Positions 1 through 11,187 of a DNA stretch of 64,000 bases are shown here, piece by piece; within the stretch, counting starts at the first letter, position 1; every line of letters begins with the position of its first letter. A program made the position numbers and the translations under genes. This stretch comes from Pseudoneurospora amorphoporcata (taxonomy: Eukaryota > Ascomycota > Sordariomycetes > Sordariales > Sordariaceae): positions 1 through 64,000 of the forward strand of contig MU859202.1 in NCBI GenBank assembly GCA_033297205.1, written 5' to 3'. The notes below the pieces were generated by a model. It was not told the DNA's origin. It searched no databases and saw only the letters and a program-made list of their open reading frames with translations.

Positions 1-95
1 GGTCGAGAGGGATCAACAAGGCCTTCGAGACCAAAGTAGTTTATTAGCTGAATTTGAACTACTGTTCCAAGCCCTGATCACAGCCCTTGTCACAC
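1..95 (-). repeat. Inverted repeat, left arm (pairs with 1690-1795)
   Basis: The reverse complement of positions 1-95 matches 1690-1795 over about 90 bp with scattered transitions and a few gaps; shared stretches include CAGCTAATAAACTACTTT. The two arms are about 1.6 kb apart and diverge in the RIP manner. The left arm is cut by the window edge, so the full repeat is probably longer. It suggests two copies of one element arranged head to head rather than a simple transposon terminal repeat. Confidence 0.6.
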
Positions 96-399
96 CTACT
101 AAGGTCGGAAGGCATCGAGCTTCTTGCCATCGTAGGTCGAGGGTTTATTGAGGTGGATGGACGTTGTTTGGATAGTAAGGTATCTCAGGTTCTAGAGGAA
201 GTAGTTGGCTTAGTGCCGGACAGGATCTTCAGTCGGCCCGCTGACGCGACGGGGTAGATTAGAAGGCTCTGAGGTCCTTGACTTCCTACGAACTATCTAA
301 AGGGAATAGTGCTAGCTCTCTAAAGGTTAGTATAGGTAGCCTTATGTTGGATTCGAGCTTGTCTAGCTTGTCTTCTTACCTGGGCTACTTAGAGGAGGC

Positions 400-1129
400 T
401 ATTGTTAATTAGGCTAGGACTAGTAGGAGGATCGTAGGCTAAGGATTACTATATACTGGGCGCTTTGGTAGCAGCGCGTTATTCTAAGAGTCTTTAGATT
501 AACGCGGCGTCGAGAGCCTTTTGGCCTAACTAGATAAAGGCTTCTTAAATATCCTTCTAGGTACTTTGCTAGAGGCTAGCAATTTGTACGATTTGTGCCT
601 CGAAGTCCTTAAGTTGATTAGGGTCGACGAGCTTACTGAGGATGTCGTCGATCTAAGATTCTTTGTTGGCTGCCCAAGTGTCGATTCGCTCTAAGATAGA
701 TTATTGACGGGTGTTCTGTTCGTTAAGGTTCTCGAGGGCCTTTTAATATCGCGAGGTAATTTTCTATAGCTAGTCGATGGCTTTCTGGCGTTCCGCATCC
801 TTTTTCCTATATCTAGCGATAGCAATTCAAACTTCGGAGGCGAATCAGGAGCTTACTTACTAGACTTCTTATTCGAAGCGAGCGATAATAGTTTAAAAAG
901 CTTCGTATCTAGCTGAGTAGAAGGAAGTAACGGCATCGTAGTATCTTCTCAAGATCTCGTATTGTTTCTTGAGAGTGGTGAGTTCCTGGGCGTGCTTGTT
1001 GCTGATGGCTACGGCCATTCTACGGATCTGATTATGGGCGACGGCGACTTGTTCGTGGAGGGTAACTAGCCAAGATAGCAGGTTGGGGACCCGAACGTAA
1101 CCATTGGTAATATCAATATTATTAGTCAT
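400..1129 (-). pseudogene. Degenerate gag-like retrotransposon frame
   Basis: An ATG at 1129 opens a 78-codon frame (893-1129) predicted to be helical and coiled, with Arg/Lys/Gln-rich heptads. In the same frame, downstream to about position 400, similar helical sequence continues but is cut by many stops of the RIP type. The style (long helical N-terminal region, no catalytic motif) fits the gag of fungal Gypsy elements, but I have no alignment to prove it. It lies on the opposite strand from the pol-like frames that start near 2.4 kb. Confidence 0.4.
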
Positions 1130-1689
1130 AATAGTGTCGAAATCCTCAACGTTGTAGACTACTAGGGATTTGTGACGAACGGCAGTCTAATCTGCCTAAG
1201 TGGGATAGCTGAAGGTAAAGACTATCAGTGCTGTTCGGTGAAGCCAAAAGGTTCACAACAAGTATAGTAGCGTTATACGTGTCTCGGTGATAAAGATCAA
1301 TTGACTACTGTCGAACTATCTGACAATCTGAGTTCTCCCGTAGTCCCTTTATACCTCCTTGCCCTACTGCGAGATATCTGTCCTCGGATGTTCACGCGGT
1401 CGTGAACCCTATAGAATGTGTGATGGCTCACTCTGGTGTTGGCTTACCGTGAGCCCGTGCGTCAGTAAGCACCTGCATGCGCCTTTCTGGCCCGTGCTTG
1501 GCCTCCCAAGTGTTACACTGGTCATCACCAGTAAGTGGTCGGGTCTTGGGCGACCCTAGTGCCGCTTAGGTTCGTAACAGGATTGTTCTAGCTTAACAGA
1601 GGGCAGCGGAGAGTCGCGTTCGGCGGCCATAATAAGAGGTTGGGTAAAGATTAGGTAGTAGGGTAGTTCGAGAGGGAAGTAGTTTGTCT

Positions 1690-1795
1690 ATAACAAGAGC
1701 TGTATTCACAGCTTGGATCAGTAGTTCAATTCAGCTAATAAACTACTTTAGTCTCGAAAGCCTTATTGATCTTCTCAACCTCCAAGAGAAGGTTG
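1690..1795 (+). repeat. Inverted repeat, right arm (pairs with 1-95)
   Basis: Partner of the arm at 1-95. It lies just downstream of a moderately GC-rich segment (about 1340-1600) that could be LTR or leader of the element, and upstream of the pol-like frames of the + strand retroelement. Orientation is opposite to the left arm. Confidence 0.6.
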
Positions 1796-3089
1796 GGCTT
1801 CAAGGCCTTCTTATGCCAAAGGGAATCGGTACGTACTTGAGGTACGCATCAAACCTTGTCGTCTGAGGCTTCAAGACATCTATCTAGCAGTCTACATACG
1901 TATGGATCTTCCTAAATACCTTCATCCATTCTCTATCTTCCTTTTAGCGCTATCTTTCATCCGAGCGCCCTACTTCTTACTTGGTTAGCTATAGTTACTT
2001 CTAGGATAATCGTAGCCGAGGGCCCAGCCGAGGTAGGTATTATAGCCAGAGGCCACTAAGTATCTTAAGGCTAATGCTAGGCGTTGAGGCTCTATTAAGT
2101 CTTGCAATCCTAACCCCTAGACTGTAGGCAATGTCCGTATAACACGCGATTAGTAAAATACAAGCGGGCCCTAGCCAAGCCGTCATACTCTATACTATTC
2201 TCTACAATATAATCCCCCCTCCTCTACTACGGATAGTCCCAATACCTTACCGGGTAGCTAGAGGAGTCCGTACTATTACTATAAACTACTAAGTCCAAAT
2301 CCGCTACTTCTATATCCTAACAAGTCCTATTAACCCTAATAATATTGAGAAGCCATCTACCCCCGCCTTCAACTAGCTGGCACAAAAGTATAACCTCTAA
2401 GTCATTTATACTATACGAACTAATATAAACGAAGATATTAAATATATAATAGAGGAAGATCAGCTCGTAGAGGAGTACAGTATTTTAGACTCGTATGCCC
2501 TTAGCGACAAGCTCACGCCAGAGATGATTAAAGAAGTCCTAATAGAAAGAGGACAAAAGTATAAGAAGTTCTTCAGCAGTAATTTCTACTGCTAGATCGA
2601 CAGTTTAGCTAGCAATGGTAATGTAACTACGTTAAGAGTAGTCAAGGTTGTTAATTCTATTAAGATCAATAGTACGGACGACGACTTTCTTCAATGCAAG
2701 GAAGTTATCGATTAATACTTTGCCGCTAACAGCATCACCCTACGCAAGATCACCTCTAAAAATATTACGAAGTTCTACGAAAAAGCTAATAAACCTTCTA
2801 AAACTGACGCCTAGATTTAGGCTAGGCTCCTTCAGCAATATTAGTATTACACGAGCACTTTCTAACAAGAGGGGGCTGAAACCCTTCCCCCTTCCCGCTC
2901 CTACGACCTAAAGATTGAGCTCTAACTGGGAGCTATACCCCCAGCCGCTCGCGGGCGCCCTTTCAACTCCGACGAGCTTAGTGTTATTAAGAAGTAGATT
3001 AACGATAATCTCAAGAAGAAATTTATCCGACCGTTATAATTAAAAGCTTCTGCCCTAATCCTTTTAGCTAAGAAACTAAGTAGAGGAAT

Positions 3090-3603
3090 TCACGTCTGCG
3101 TGGACTACCGCAGGATTAATAACGTTACCCTTAAGTTACAATATTTACTACCGTTAATTAAAGAGACCTTCGACGCGATCTATTGCGCTAAGATTTTTAC
3201 TAAGCTCGATATCATCGCCGCCTTTAACCGTATTCGCGTTAAGGAAGGGTACGAGTAGTTTATAGCCTTTATAACACGGTTTAGCCTATTTGAATTATTA
3301 GTAGTACTATTTGGCTTGTAAGGCGTACCTAGGGTATTTTAGAATTATATTAATGATATCCTTCACAACGTCCTCAATATCTACGCGACCGCCTACCTTA
3401 ACGACGTGCTTATTTACTCTGACAATGTCAAAAACTACGAGCGGCACGTCAACGATATCTTCGACCGCCTAGCCAAAGCAGGCCTTAGCATTGACATTGA
3501 CAAGTGTAAATTCTATACGATGCGTACGAAATACCTAGGCCTCATTATTATACTGGGGGGTATTGAAATAGATCTAAACAAGGTTAAAGCTGTTACTGAC
3601 TAG
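3090..3603 (+). pseudogene. Reverse transcriptase remnant (Gypsy)
   Basis: At about 3095-3140 the frame reads VCVDYRRINNVT, the fingers motif of Gypsy reverse transcriptases. At 3393-3420 it reads YLNDVLIYSDN, corresponding to the catalytic Y-x-D-D motif with Asn in place of the first Asp. The thumb motif LGLII...GIEIDLNKVKAV follows to 3600, where a TAG stands in place of the usual Trp. The frame is non-functional: RIP-type stops occur throughout and a catalytic residue is changed. Confidence 0.85.
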
Positions 3604-3759
3604 GTAGTCCCCTAGTCTAAGAAGTCCTTATAGTCCTTCTTAAGCTTCATAAACTTCTATCGTCGCTTTATTAAAGACTTTTCAACAATAACGAGCCTAC
3701 TATACGAGTTTACAAAGAAGGATATAGTATAAACGTGGTCCGCTACGTACAATTCCGCT

Positions 3760-4200
3760 TTTGAGGCTTTGAAGCAAGCTTTTACTAGCAGACCCATATT
3801 AAAGATCTACAACTAGTCTAAGAAAATAATAATCGAAACCGACGCTTCCAACTAAGCCGCTAGCGGCACTTTATCTTAGTACAAGGATAATAGCATCCTC
3901 TACTCAATCGTCTATTTCTTGTCCAAATATACAGCCTAAGAATATAACTACGACGTATACGATAAAGAACTCCTCGCTATTATCAAAGGACTAGAGGAAT
4001 AGAGACCAGAGCTCGAAGGAGTCTAATAACCCTTCAATATTCTAATAGATCATAAGAATCTTCAAACCTTTATAACTAATAAGCAACTTACTTAGCGCTA
4101 TATGAGGTAGTCCTAGTTCCTATTACAGTTCAACTTCTTGATCAAGTATACTCTTGGATTGCAGAACCTTCATTCTAATACCCTAAGCCGCAAGCCCAAC
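3760..4200 (+). pseudogene. RNase H remnant (Gypsy)
   Basis: The segment IIETDASN at about 3826-3852 matches the first catalytic Asp motif of retroelement RNase H. The segment YDVYDKELLAIIKGL at 3949-3993 matches the second helix with its catalytic Glu, and a downstream D-H-K-N-L segment at about 4047 fits the third region. Stops of the TAG/TAA type interrupt the frame. It directly follows the reverse transcriptase thumb, as expected in Gypsy pol. Confidence 0.75.
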
Positions 4201-4779
4201 GACCGCCCTACTAATGCTAACGACAACCGTTTGGTCGCCTGCTAGCAAGCCTTACTAAACCCCGCGTAGTTTGAAGACAGTTGTTTGGAAGACTCTTCAA
4301 ATTTCTTTCTTCGTCTAATGAGTGATTACGATGATAAATCTGTTAACAATATTATTTTAAACAACTACGAAACTTCTGTCTTCTTACAAGAGGTCGTTTC
4401 CTACTTTACAGACCTCGCTTGTAGACAATAGACTCCTAGTATCAAAAAAGTATTCTATAAAGCGTTCGTAGAATATTAGATAGCTAATAACAGAATTGCT
4501 AAATAGCGTAATAGGGTTATTATTAATTCGTACAATAAAGAGATCCAATTCGTTTTAATTAGCCGTTAATATAATTCCCTTAGCGAGGGGTACCTTAGCC
4601 GTGACGCGACTTACAACCTTCTCTAACGCGACTTCTACTAGGAGAGGATGGCTTATAATGTTAGAGTTTTCTATAAAGGCTATTTCCCTTACGCTAAAAT
4701 GAAGTCTTTGAAACGAGGATCCGCTAGTCTGCTTAAACCTTCTAAAGTTTCGCTCGCCCTATAGAAAGATATCTTAGTC

Positions 4780-5560
4780 GACTACGTCAACCCACTATCA
4801 CTAAGCACCTACCTTAGCTAGACCTTTAAGCATATCGCCGTCGTCGTTAACCGCCTCATTAAAATGCGATATTATATACTAATAGTAATTACTATGGGGC
4901 GAGGCACTGTTGGGGGTAGGGTAGGATATACGTTGTTGTATAAAGGAGAGAAAAGGAAGAGTATGTACGGAGGACTGGCTATATAGGCGAGAGCCCTAGA
5001 AGGCCAATCCGTACGCGCATATAACCTTGCACGTGACCGTGCTATGACAATAGGCATAGCACATTAAGGGTCGGTGTAGAGTGAGCATATCACAGGCTAA
5101 TCCTGTGATAGTAATACTCGAAGCTGAGAAACTAGCTGATCGCTTTATTAACTAGGTGTACTGCCTTTACGGCCTACCAGATACAATACTTTCTAATCGT
5201 GGCACGTAGTTTGTTTTTCGTTTCTAGAGTACTCTGTGTTAGCGGCTTGCCATTACTCGCAAACTAACCTCTGCTTTCTACCTTTAGACCAACGCTCAAA
5301 CAAAGCATATTAACGTAGAGATAGAGCAGTTCCTCCATCTTTACATCAACTGGACACAGACTAACTAAGCTAAATAACTTTCTCTCGCTAAGTTTGTAGG
5401 CAATAACGTAATATTATCGTCAACCAGTATTTCTTCCTTCTTTGTCAATTATAGTTTTCACTCTCGAATAGGCACTGAACCTCACACCCCGCTGTACTTA
5501 AACTTATTTCCCGCCTAGCTAAAAGAATACTACAAGGCTAACGAGCTAGCTGACCGTTTC
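4780..5560 (+). pseudogene. Integrase remnant split by a solo LTR
   Basis: Before 4890 the frame reads HIAVVVNRLIKMRYY (integrase core, first catalytic region, with Asn in place of the usual Asp). After 5110 it resumes with LADRFIN.VYCLYGLPDTILSNRGT, the second catalytic region, then the segment around TNAQTKHINVEIEQFL (third region with the catalytic Glu). Removing 4890-5110 and one target duplication would make the two halves contiguous, so the frame was split by insertion. Stops and catalytic changes show the gene was also damaged by RIP. Confidence 0.8.
4890..5110 (-). mobile_element. Solo LTR inserted in reverse orientation
   Basis: The reverse complement of this segment aligns along its whole length with the 3' LTR at 7042-7265; shared blocks include ACAACGTATATCCTACCCTA. 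It sits inside the integrase frame, which continues on both sides. The short sequence AGTAAT flanks it on both sides (4884-4889 and 5110-5115), consistent with a 5-6 bp target-site duplication. With no internal region present it is best read as a solo LTR left by recombination. It is less RIP-mutated than the 3' LTR, retaining CA and TG where the other copy has TA. Confidence 0.8.
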
Positions 5561-5715
5561 TAGACAATCTGGGATTTCACATCATAATAGACACAGCGTA
5601 CCCAAGTACAATACGAGGATAACGCGAACCGACACTGAGTCGACTCTCCTAAATATAAAGTGAGAGATTTAGTGCTTTTTAATATGACTAACCTCGCTAA
5701 GGGTCGACTGATACT

Positions 5716-5845
5716 GTAGCTTCAGTTAAGTGTTACGGCAGTGGTAGACTACTATATTAACTAGGCTATGTCCTTGCAAAAGGATATAAGTAACCGAAGC
5801 TATCAATTTAGTCGCTCAAGTGGTCTTATATAGTTGTGATGGTAG
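5716..5845. repeat. tRNA-like repeat unit, copy 1
   Basis: About 120 bp that recurs in direct orientation at 6074-6195, with RIP-type differences. The core TAGACTACTATA...CTATGT and the tail GTCTTATATAGTTG are common to both. On the minus strand the unit contains a sequence like an RNA polymerase III A box (TAGCCTAGTTAATATAGTAG). It lies in the spacer between the integrase and chromodomain segments of the dead retroelement. Confidence 0.55.
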
Positions 5846-6039
5846 TTAAAAGGCATAGCTATAAGGCTGCCGTTATATTCCCCCTCTTGCATTGAGAGGT
5901 TCGCCCTGAACCCCGACCCCCTTAGGACAGCGTGCTAGCCTGCGACGGTTCTTAGGAGCCGATCAAACTTTTCGAACGGGAGCTCTCAATTAAGGCTAAG
6001 GAGAACTTATATAAGAGTACTCAAAAAATCCGAAGATTT

Positions 6040-6195
6040 TTCCAACTACGAGGTTCGAACTCGTAGCCTTTTAGCTTTAGTTAAATGTTACAGCGCTGGC
6101 AGACTACTATACTACTAAGCTATGTTCTAAAAGGATATAAGTAACTAAAGCTAGTAATTCAATTTCTTAAGTAGTCTTATATAGTTGCGATGGCA
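6040..6195 (-). repeat. tRNA-like (SINE-like) repeat unit, copy 2
   Basis: On the minus strand, from about 6127 to 6040, the order is an A-box-like segment TAGCTTAGTAGTATAGTAGT followed about 45 nt later by GAGTTCGAACCTC, a good B box that forms a 5-bp T-arm stem (ACGAG/CTCGT). The acceptor stem does not pair fully. This is a tRNA-derived sequence, either a tRNA pseudogene or a SINE head, not a functional tRNA as it stands. The part at 6074-6195 duplicates copy 1. Confidence 0.45.
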
Positions 6196-6419
6196 CGCTT
6201 GCTATTATAGATATTAAAGCTTTACCTTTGATAGGAAGGCCCATTCAAGGTTATACGAGCGGAGTCCTATACGGTCTATTTCGCTCTACCTTCGAATATA
6301 AAATACGCCTCCGTCTTCTACGTCTCTATAGTTCAGCCCTAGATTGGTAGAGGTCTTCCTAGCTAGAATACTTCAATGGACGTTAAGACAAATAACAGAA
6401 GAATTATAACCCGCACGGA

Positions 6420-6600
6420 CGACCACGAAGAACATGTTGAATGGGAATTCGAGAAGTTTATCGACTGCGCTTAACTAGGTGACAACTCTTACTAGTACTA
6501 CTGGGTACAATAGAAAGGAGATTACTAGCTAACTTGAGAATCTAAGACTAACGTTATTAACTATGAGAAGATGATCCTACGTTTCTATAAGGAAAATCCT
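6420..6600 (+). pseudogene. Chromodomain-like segment
   Basis: The frame reads HVEWEFEKFIDC... then YYWVQ.KGDY.LT.ESKTNV...MILRFYKENPDKP, with TAG where Trp is expected. Spacing of the aromatic residues (W-E-F-E, Y-x-V-x-W-K-G, W-E-x-x-x-N-V, then F-Y) is that of a chromodomain at the C-terminus of a chromovirus integrase. An uninterrupted 112-codon frame from 6571 to 6909 covers its tail and a Pro/Ser-rich extension. In chromoviruses this domain steers integration toward histone-methylated chromatin. Confidence 0.65.
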
Positions 6601-7041
6601 GACAAACCGGTACTTCCCGAAGTCCAGCAATGGCCCGAGTACATTACTAGCACCGCCTTGGTACCCAAGTCCGCTCCGAAACCTAAGTCCGCTCCTGAAT
6701 GCCTTGAATCCGCTCCTAAGCCCCCCAGACGACGCTCCGCTCGTTTAGCACGCTGCTACCAGGAGACTGTTACTGTAATCAATATGTCAATCCCATTGCC
6801 TGACGGCGTCATAGTCGTACACAAACTGACAAGACTATTAAAAAAAAGCGCGGAAGAATCATTATACTTACTTTGCGAAAAGATACTACGACGGTTGTTA
6901 GATATTTAGACAGGTAGGATACTGCCTACAGAGGTTACTGACTATATTGAGATATTGGAGGAGATGGATTTAAATGATTAAAAACGGTTATTATTTTATG
7001 TATATATCGTTTGAAGCTACTAGAGCTCCTTTTAAGGGGGG

Positions 7042-7265
7042 ATAGTATTATAGGATTAGCCTATAATATGCCTATCTTACATCGACTCTTAATGTGCTAT
7101 GTCCATTGTTATAGCACGGTTATGTGTAAGGTTAAATGCGCGCACGGACTAGCCTTCTAGGGCTCTCGCCTATATAGCTAGTCCTCTATATATACTCTTT
7201 CTTTCCTCTCCTTCGTATAACAACGTATATCCTACCCTACCCCCAACGGTGCCTCACCCCATGAT
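7042..7265 (+). repeat. 3' LTR of the Gypsy element
   Basis: It follows a polypurine tract (AAGGGGGGA, 7034-7042), as expected for a 3' LTR, and matches the reverse complement of the solo LTR at 4890-5110. Relative to that copy it shows CACAGG to TATAGG, GTCA to GTTA and CCTGTGAT to CCTATAAT type changes, the RIP signature. The right boundary is placed at CCCCATGATAGT. Confidence 0.75.
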
Positions 7266-10200
7266 AGTAGTAAAAGTAAAGAAAATACATAATTTGTCTT
7301 ACTTTATACTAGGGCGTACGGTTATTGTTAAACTTAATAAAGGGAATATCTTTTAAAAATACTCTATTTAATTTATATTATAATAATTACCAAGGGGGGT
7401 TATAATAATAATAATATAGATCTCTTCTATCTAACGCGCTACTTTGTAATAATCTTTATAAATGTTATCTTTCTATAGAAATATTTATTCGTAATTTTAA
7501 ACTACTTTTTAAATAAAATTGTTTGCTGCAATGCCCTAACTAACCTATAATGATAGTACTAGTATATGGATGCTACAGTGAACTATGCAATTGCAGCAGA
7601 GCGGAGCGGAAGTAGTGGTACAATAGCAGTACTAAAGGAAGCAACGTAGTTGCAACGTAGTTGCTGATACAATAGAAGTGTTATAAAAGAGATCTTAGAA
7701 AGGATTCTGCTATCAAGACAGAATATTACAGTGAACTCTACATTGTAGAAAAGACTGTATTGTATTGCTTAAGCTATGCTTGCTTGCTTGCTTAAGGAGT
7801 GACTAACTAACGGGGAGGAGAGGTCTTTATATACATAAATGCTGAGTGTCTGGAAGCTTCCAGAGCGTAAAAGCTTCCTGTAAGTTAGTAGAAGTGCTTG
7901 TAAGAGTACTATACTATAAAAGGAAAGAGTTGAATCTATGAGCTTCTGTTGCATTCCATAATGACAAATCAATCTAGGAAGAATGCTAAACAGGTTCGAG
8001 AATCCAGAATGCAGTAGTGAAACCTCTGTGTTCTAGTAGATTCTATAGGGGGATTGAGTCGACTGATTCTGTAATGTAGAAGGAATAGTGTCTTTAGCAA
8101 TCAGCCTTCTATACTACAAGGTAGTATAAGGCAGTTACAAGGAACAGTACTAGCTACACGTTAACAAAAATATACTACTCTCTCCTGAAGGAAGGGACTA
8201 ATTTAATAGAATTACTCTCTCTAACCTTCTCTACGTTATTCTAAATTTAGGTAGCTTTATACTGCAAAATTTCTATACTAATAAGTATACTGTAAAGTTC
8301 CATTTTAATTTACTAAGTATAGAAGATTTTCTTTAATACTAGAAATTAATTACAAAGAACCTTCGTACGTTTTTTAAAATTGATAATCCTAATTGAATAC
8401 TCATTGTTAAAGTAGTCGTAGTATAGGCTGAACATATAAGAAATTTAGGACTTATCTAGCTTAATTTAATAATGTTTCGTAGCTTAATTAATAGTAGCCT
8501 TTAATGAAGGCTTAAGAGGTTAGCTCTTATACTATTTACAAATAACTTTCTTATATAATAAGGTAATAGTGGAGAATATAATAATTAATTTCGTAGGTTA
8601 AATAATTATAAATAAATCTATATAAAGTACTTTAACCGTTAGTAATATTAAATTTATTATTAAAATTAAGGAATTACTTAATTTAATAGTATAATAAGGT
8701 TGTAAAAGTAAGTAGTTAAAGTGTATAATATATAATTTGACTAGATTATATACGATTTCAGGGGATTAATCACGGGGTTATCCCTAATTATTAGTATTTT
8801 TACGAGCAAATTTTTATTTTTTTATTACCAATTGCTAAGTTGCACTTACTAAGTAAAAAAATGAAAATTTCACTCTAGGGGTTATTGCAACCGGAGGGGT
8901 TGCTAGCACTGGAGGGTGTTGGAATAGGGAGTTTTACTATATATATTAGCGATTATAGTACTATACACACTATATACACTGTAATACTATATATCATATA
9001 GTATATTATTACCCTCTTCAAAACCCCTAAATGTAGCACAAATCGCCTAGAACCGTTACCAACACCGCTACGATCGTAGCGCGCAAATGTAAACTGCATA
9101 TATATATAGCCTTATCTCTAATTATAATCGTAGTAATGTGGTAGGGTCCCTAGTTTATTATTAGCCCTAATCTATTAAAAGGAATCTTTATTACTAAAAA
9201 TTTCCTATTTAGGTATTAGGGTAAACTATAATCGCTTATCCGTATATGGGCAAATATAGTCTTTATACTAACTGTATAGCTTTAATATAATATTAGATTA
9301 TATAAAGGAAGGAGGTTATAGGTAAATGAAAAAGTTATAATATTCTTACTGCTAGTAATGTAGGGTACTATTTATTGATTATTAGGATAGGATATTAAGC
9401 GAGGTCCTACTACGACTTATAAGTTAGTATTAAGACCTCTTATTTAAGCTTATAACCTATACTTACTTCGATTTTCTATATAAATAGAGACTTCTATAAG
9501 GTATTAAATTATTACATTCAATTTATGTAGTCGAATATTAAATTTCCTCTCTTATATACCTTAATAAAAATTAAAATAAACTTTAAATTATATTCTTACC
9601 TTAAAAGGATATTAAATACTCTCGATAATTTATACTTCCTTATAAGAGTTAGCGGTAATATATAATCTATTTAACGTACGCGTAAAGGAGGGCTTTCTAT
9701 AAACGTTATGCTTATATACAATTTCAATAGTCGTATTATATATATTTTACTCGAGTATAAGGGTTTTATATACGACGGTCAAATAGTTAGTACTTCGTTA
9801 AGGTGCAACTTTTTAATCCTACTAAATTTCTATTACCTAACTAATAGTAGGTATAATTATTTATATAAACTACTTGTTCTATATAATACTATATAATATT
9901 ATTTATAGAAGTTGAAGAAAGGGGGTATTAGACTGGTAATATATAAGGAATTATATAACTTAAAGTATAATTAAACTAGAGTTATTATCAAGAGAGTAAT
10001 TAGTAAGCTAAAATTAACCTTTACAATTCTTATCTACAAACTAATCTTTTCTATTAAAATCTATACCCTTATTATATATACTTACGTAGCAATCTTCAAT
10101 TTTATACTCGAGTATTACGAAATTAATTTTGAGGATAAAAATAATATTTTCGCGTACTTTAAGAGGGAGGAGAATAAAATAGAAGAGATAGTACTATAAG

Positions 10201-10290
10201 TTAGTAACTTAAATATAGACGAAATACGTAGTAGGTAGAATAGTATAATATATAAATATTATAAAAATATTATAAAATATATATTGAAGT
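7266..10290. repeat. Very AT-rich degenerate DNA
   Basis: No gene is supported. The part from about 7530 to 8200 has moderate GC and could be a degraded LTR of another family (it holds the near-palindrome GGAAGCTTCC at 7853-7862), but I see no partner copy. From 8230 to 10290 the DNA is extremely AT-rich, with short frames only. Frames on the + strand from about 9420 to 10200 look like a decayed protein with many Leu, Ile, Asn and Tyr residues, as RIP leaves behind. Confidence 0.6.
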
Positions 10291-10369
10291 AGAGAAGCGC
10301 TACTCGCACGTTGGCAAAACTCTACTCGCACGTGGATCCACATTTTTTTCCCATACATAACCTGAACCC
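10291..10369 (+). repeat. Left terminal inverted repeat
   Basis: Starts AGAGAAGCGCTACTCGCACG and is identical to the reverse complement of 11115-11187 for 73 bp, then diverges. It contains the direct subrepeat TACTCGCACGT twice, about 21 bp apart. Confidence 0.9.
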
Positions 10370-11108
10370 GCTCGAAGTCTGCCTTAGCAGATGTATTCTT
10401 TCATAAATTTCGCTAAGCACATCTGGGCATTTTAATCTTTCAAGGTTGCTATGCCATGCCAAGCCCAGATTCCAGACTGCAGCGCACGCACCCCCAGATT
10501 TGCACTCAGACCTAGTTCTTATAGGGCATTTATATAGCGGTCTTACAGGGTACTTAGCGGCACGGTCGCACTTTTGCATATCGTATTCAATTGAGGTCGC
10601 CCGATTGAGCTCGATTGAGCTCACTATACTGCACTACACTCTACATTAATCTATGTAGGGTCAAGAAGAGTGGGGTCGATGAGACTATAGGGGATGTAAG
10701 CGCCACGGTCGCATGCGCCCATCAGCTGGGTCACTACATCAGTCATCTACATCGCGATTAGCTGAGAAAACGTACAGAAAAATGATAGATCATTCCGTAC
10801 CGTCGACAGATGCTGGCGCTTTGTTTACTTGATGATATCTGATGATGCGCGACGTAGTGGATTGAAGGATTACAATATGGTGATGTATGCGATGGTGGTT
10901 TGGTAAAGGAAGTAGTACGACAAGGTACTAGTGCTGGTGCCAGAAAATCACAAGAGTTAGACTGCCTAGTCTGGGCTAGTCTGGGCGCCTAGACCAGAGT
11001 GGCCAGTGCAGTACGACTGCAGGGGTCTGAACGTGTATTGGGCTAAAATCTGGGAGCTTGGCGGGCATGGTACGACCCAGACTGGTGCAGGACCATGACA
11101 GGTCGCTA

Positions 11109-11187
11109 GGGTTTAGGTTATGTATGGGAAAAAAATGTGGATCCACGTGCGAGTAGAGTTTTGCCAACGTGCGAGTAGCGCTTCTCT
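11109..11187 (-). repeat. Right terminal inverted repeat
   Basis: Mirror of the left repeat; ends GCGAGTAGCGCTTCTCT. Perfect identity over 73 bp shows that the pair has escaped RIP, although inverted copies of this length may be below the size that RIP recognises. Confidence 0.9.

Larger units (their letters stand above)
2400..7265 (+). mobile_element. Degenerate Ty3/Gypsy chromovirus retrotransposon
   Basis: Translated frames show, in order, reverse transcriptase (about 3090-3600), RNase H (about 3760-4200), integrase (about 4780-5560) and a chromodomain-like segment (about 6420-6600), followed by a purine-rich tract and a 3' LTR. The order RT, RNase H, integrase, chromodomain is that of Gypsy chromoviruses. 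Every domain is broken by TAG/TAA codons and no frame is intact, so the element is dead. The 5' boundary is not resolved; a gag-like segment may lie in 1.7-2.4 kb. A solo LTR (4890-5110) has inserted into the integrase, and tRNA-like repeats lie between integrase and chromodomain. Confidence 0.8.
10291..11187. mobile_element. 897-bp non-autonomous element with 79-bp terminal inverted repeats
   Basis: The first 73 bp (from AGAGAAGCGCTACTCGCACG) are the exact reverse complement of the last 73 bp, and similarity extends to about 79 bp with one mismatch. Each terminal repeat holds two direct copies of TACTCGCACGT, possible transposase binding sites. The interior has ordinary GC content and lacks the AT skew of the DNA on both sides, so it inserted after the surroundings were RIP-mutated. 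The longest frame (10322-10624, minus) resembles nothing I know, and no transposase is visible, so the element is probably mobilised in trans. A target-site duplication is not clear. Confidence 0.85.
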
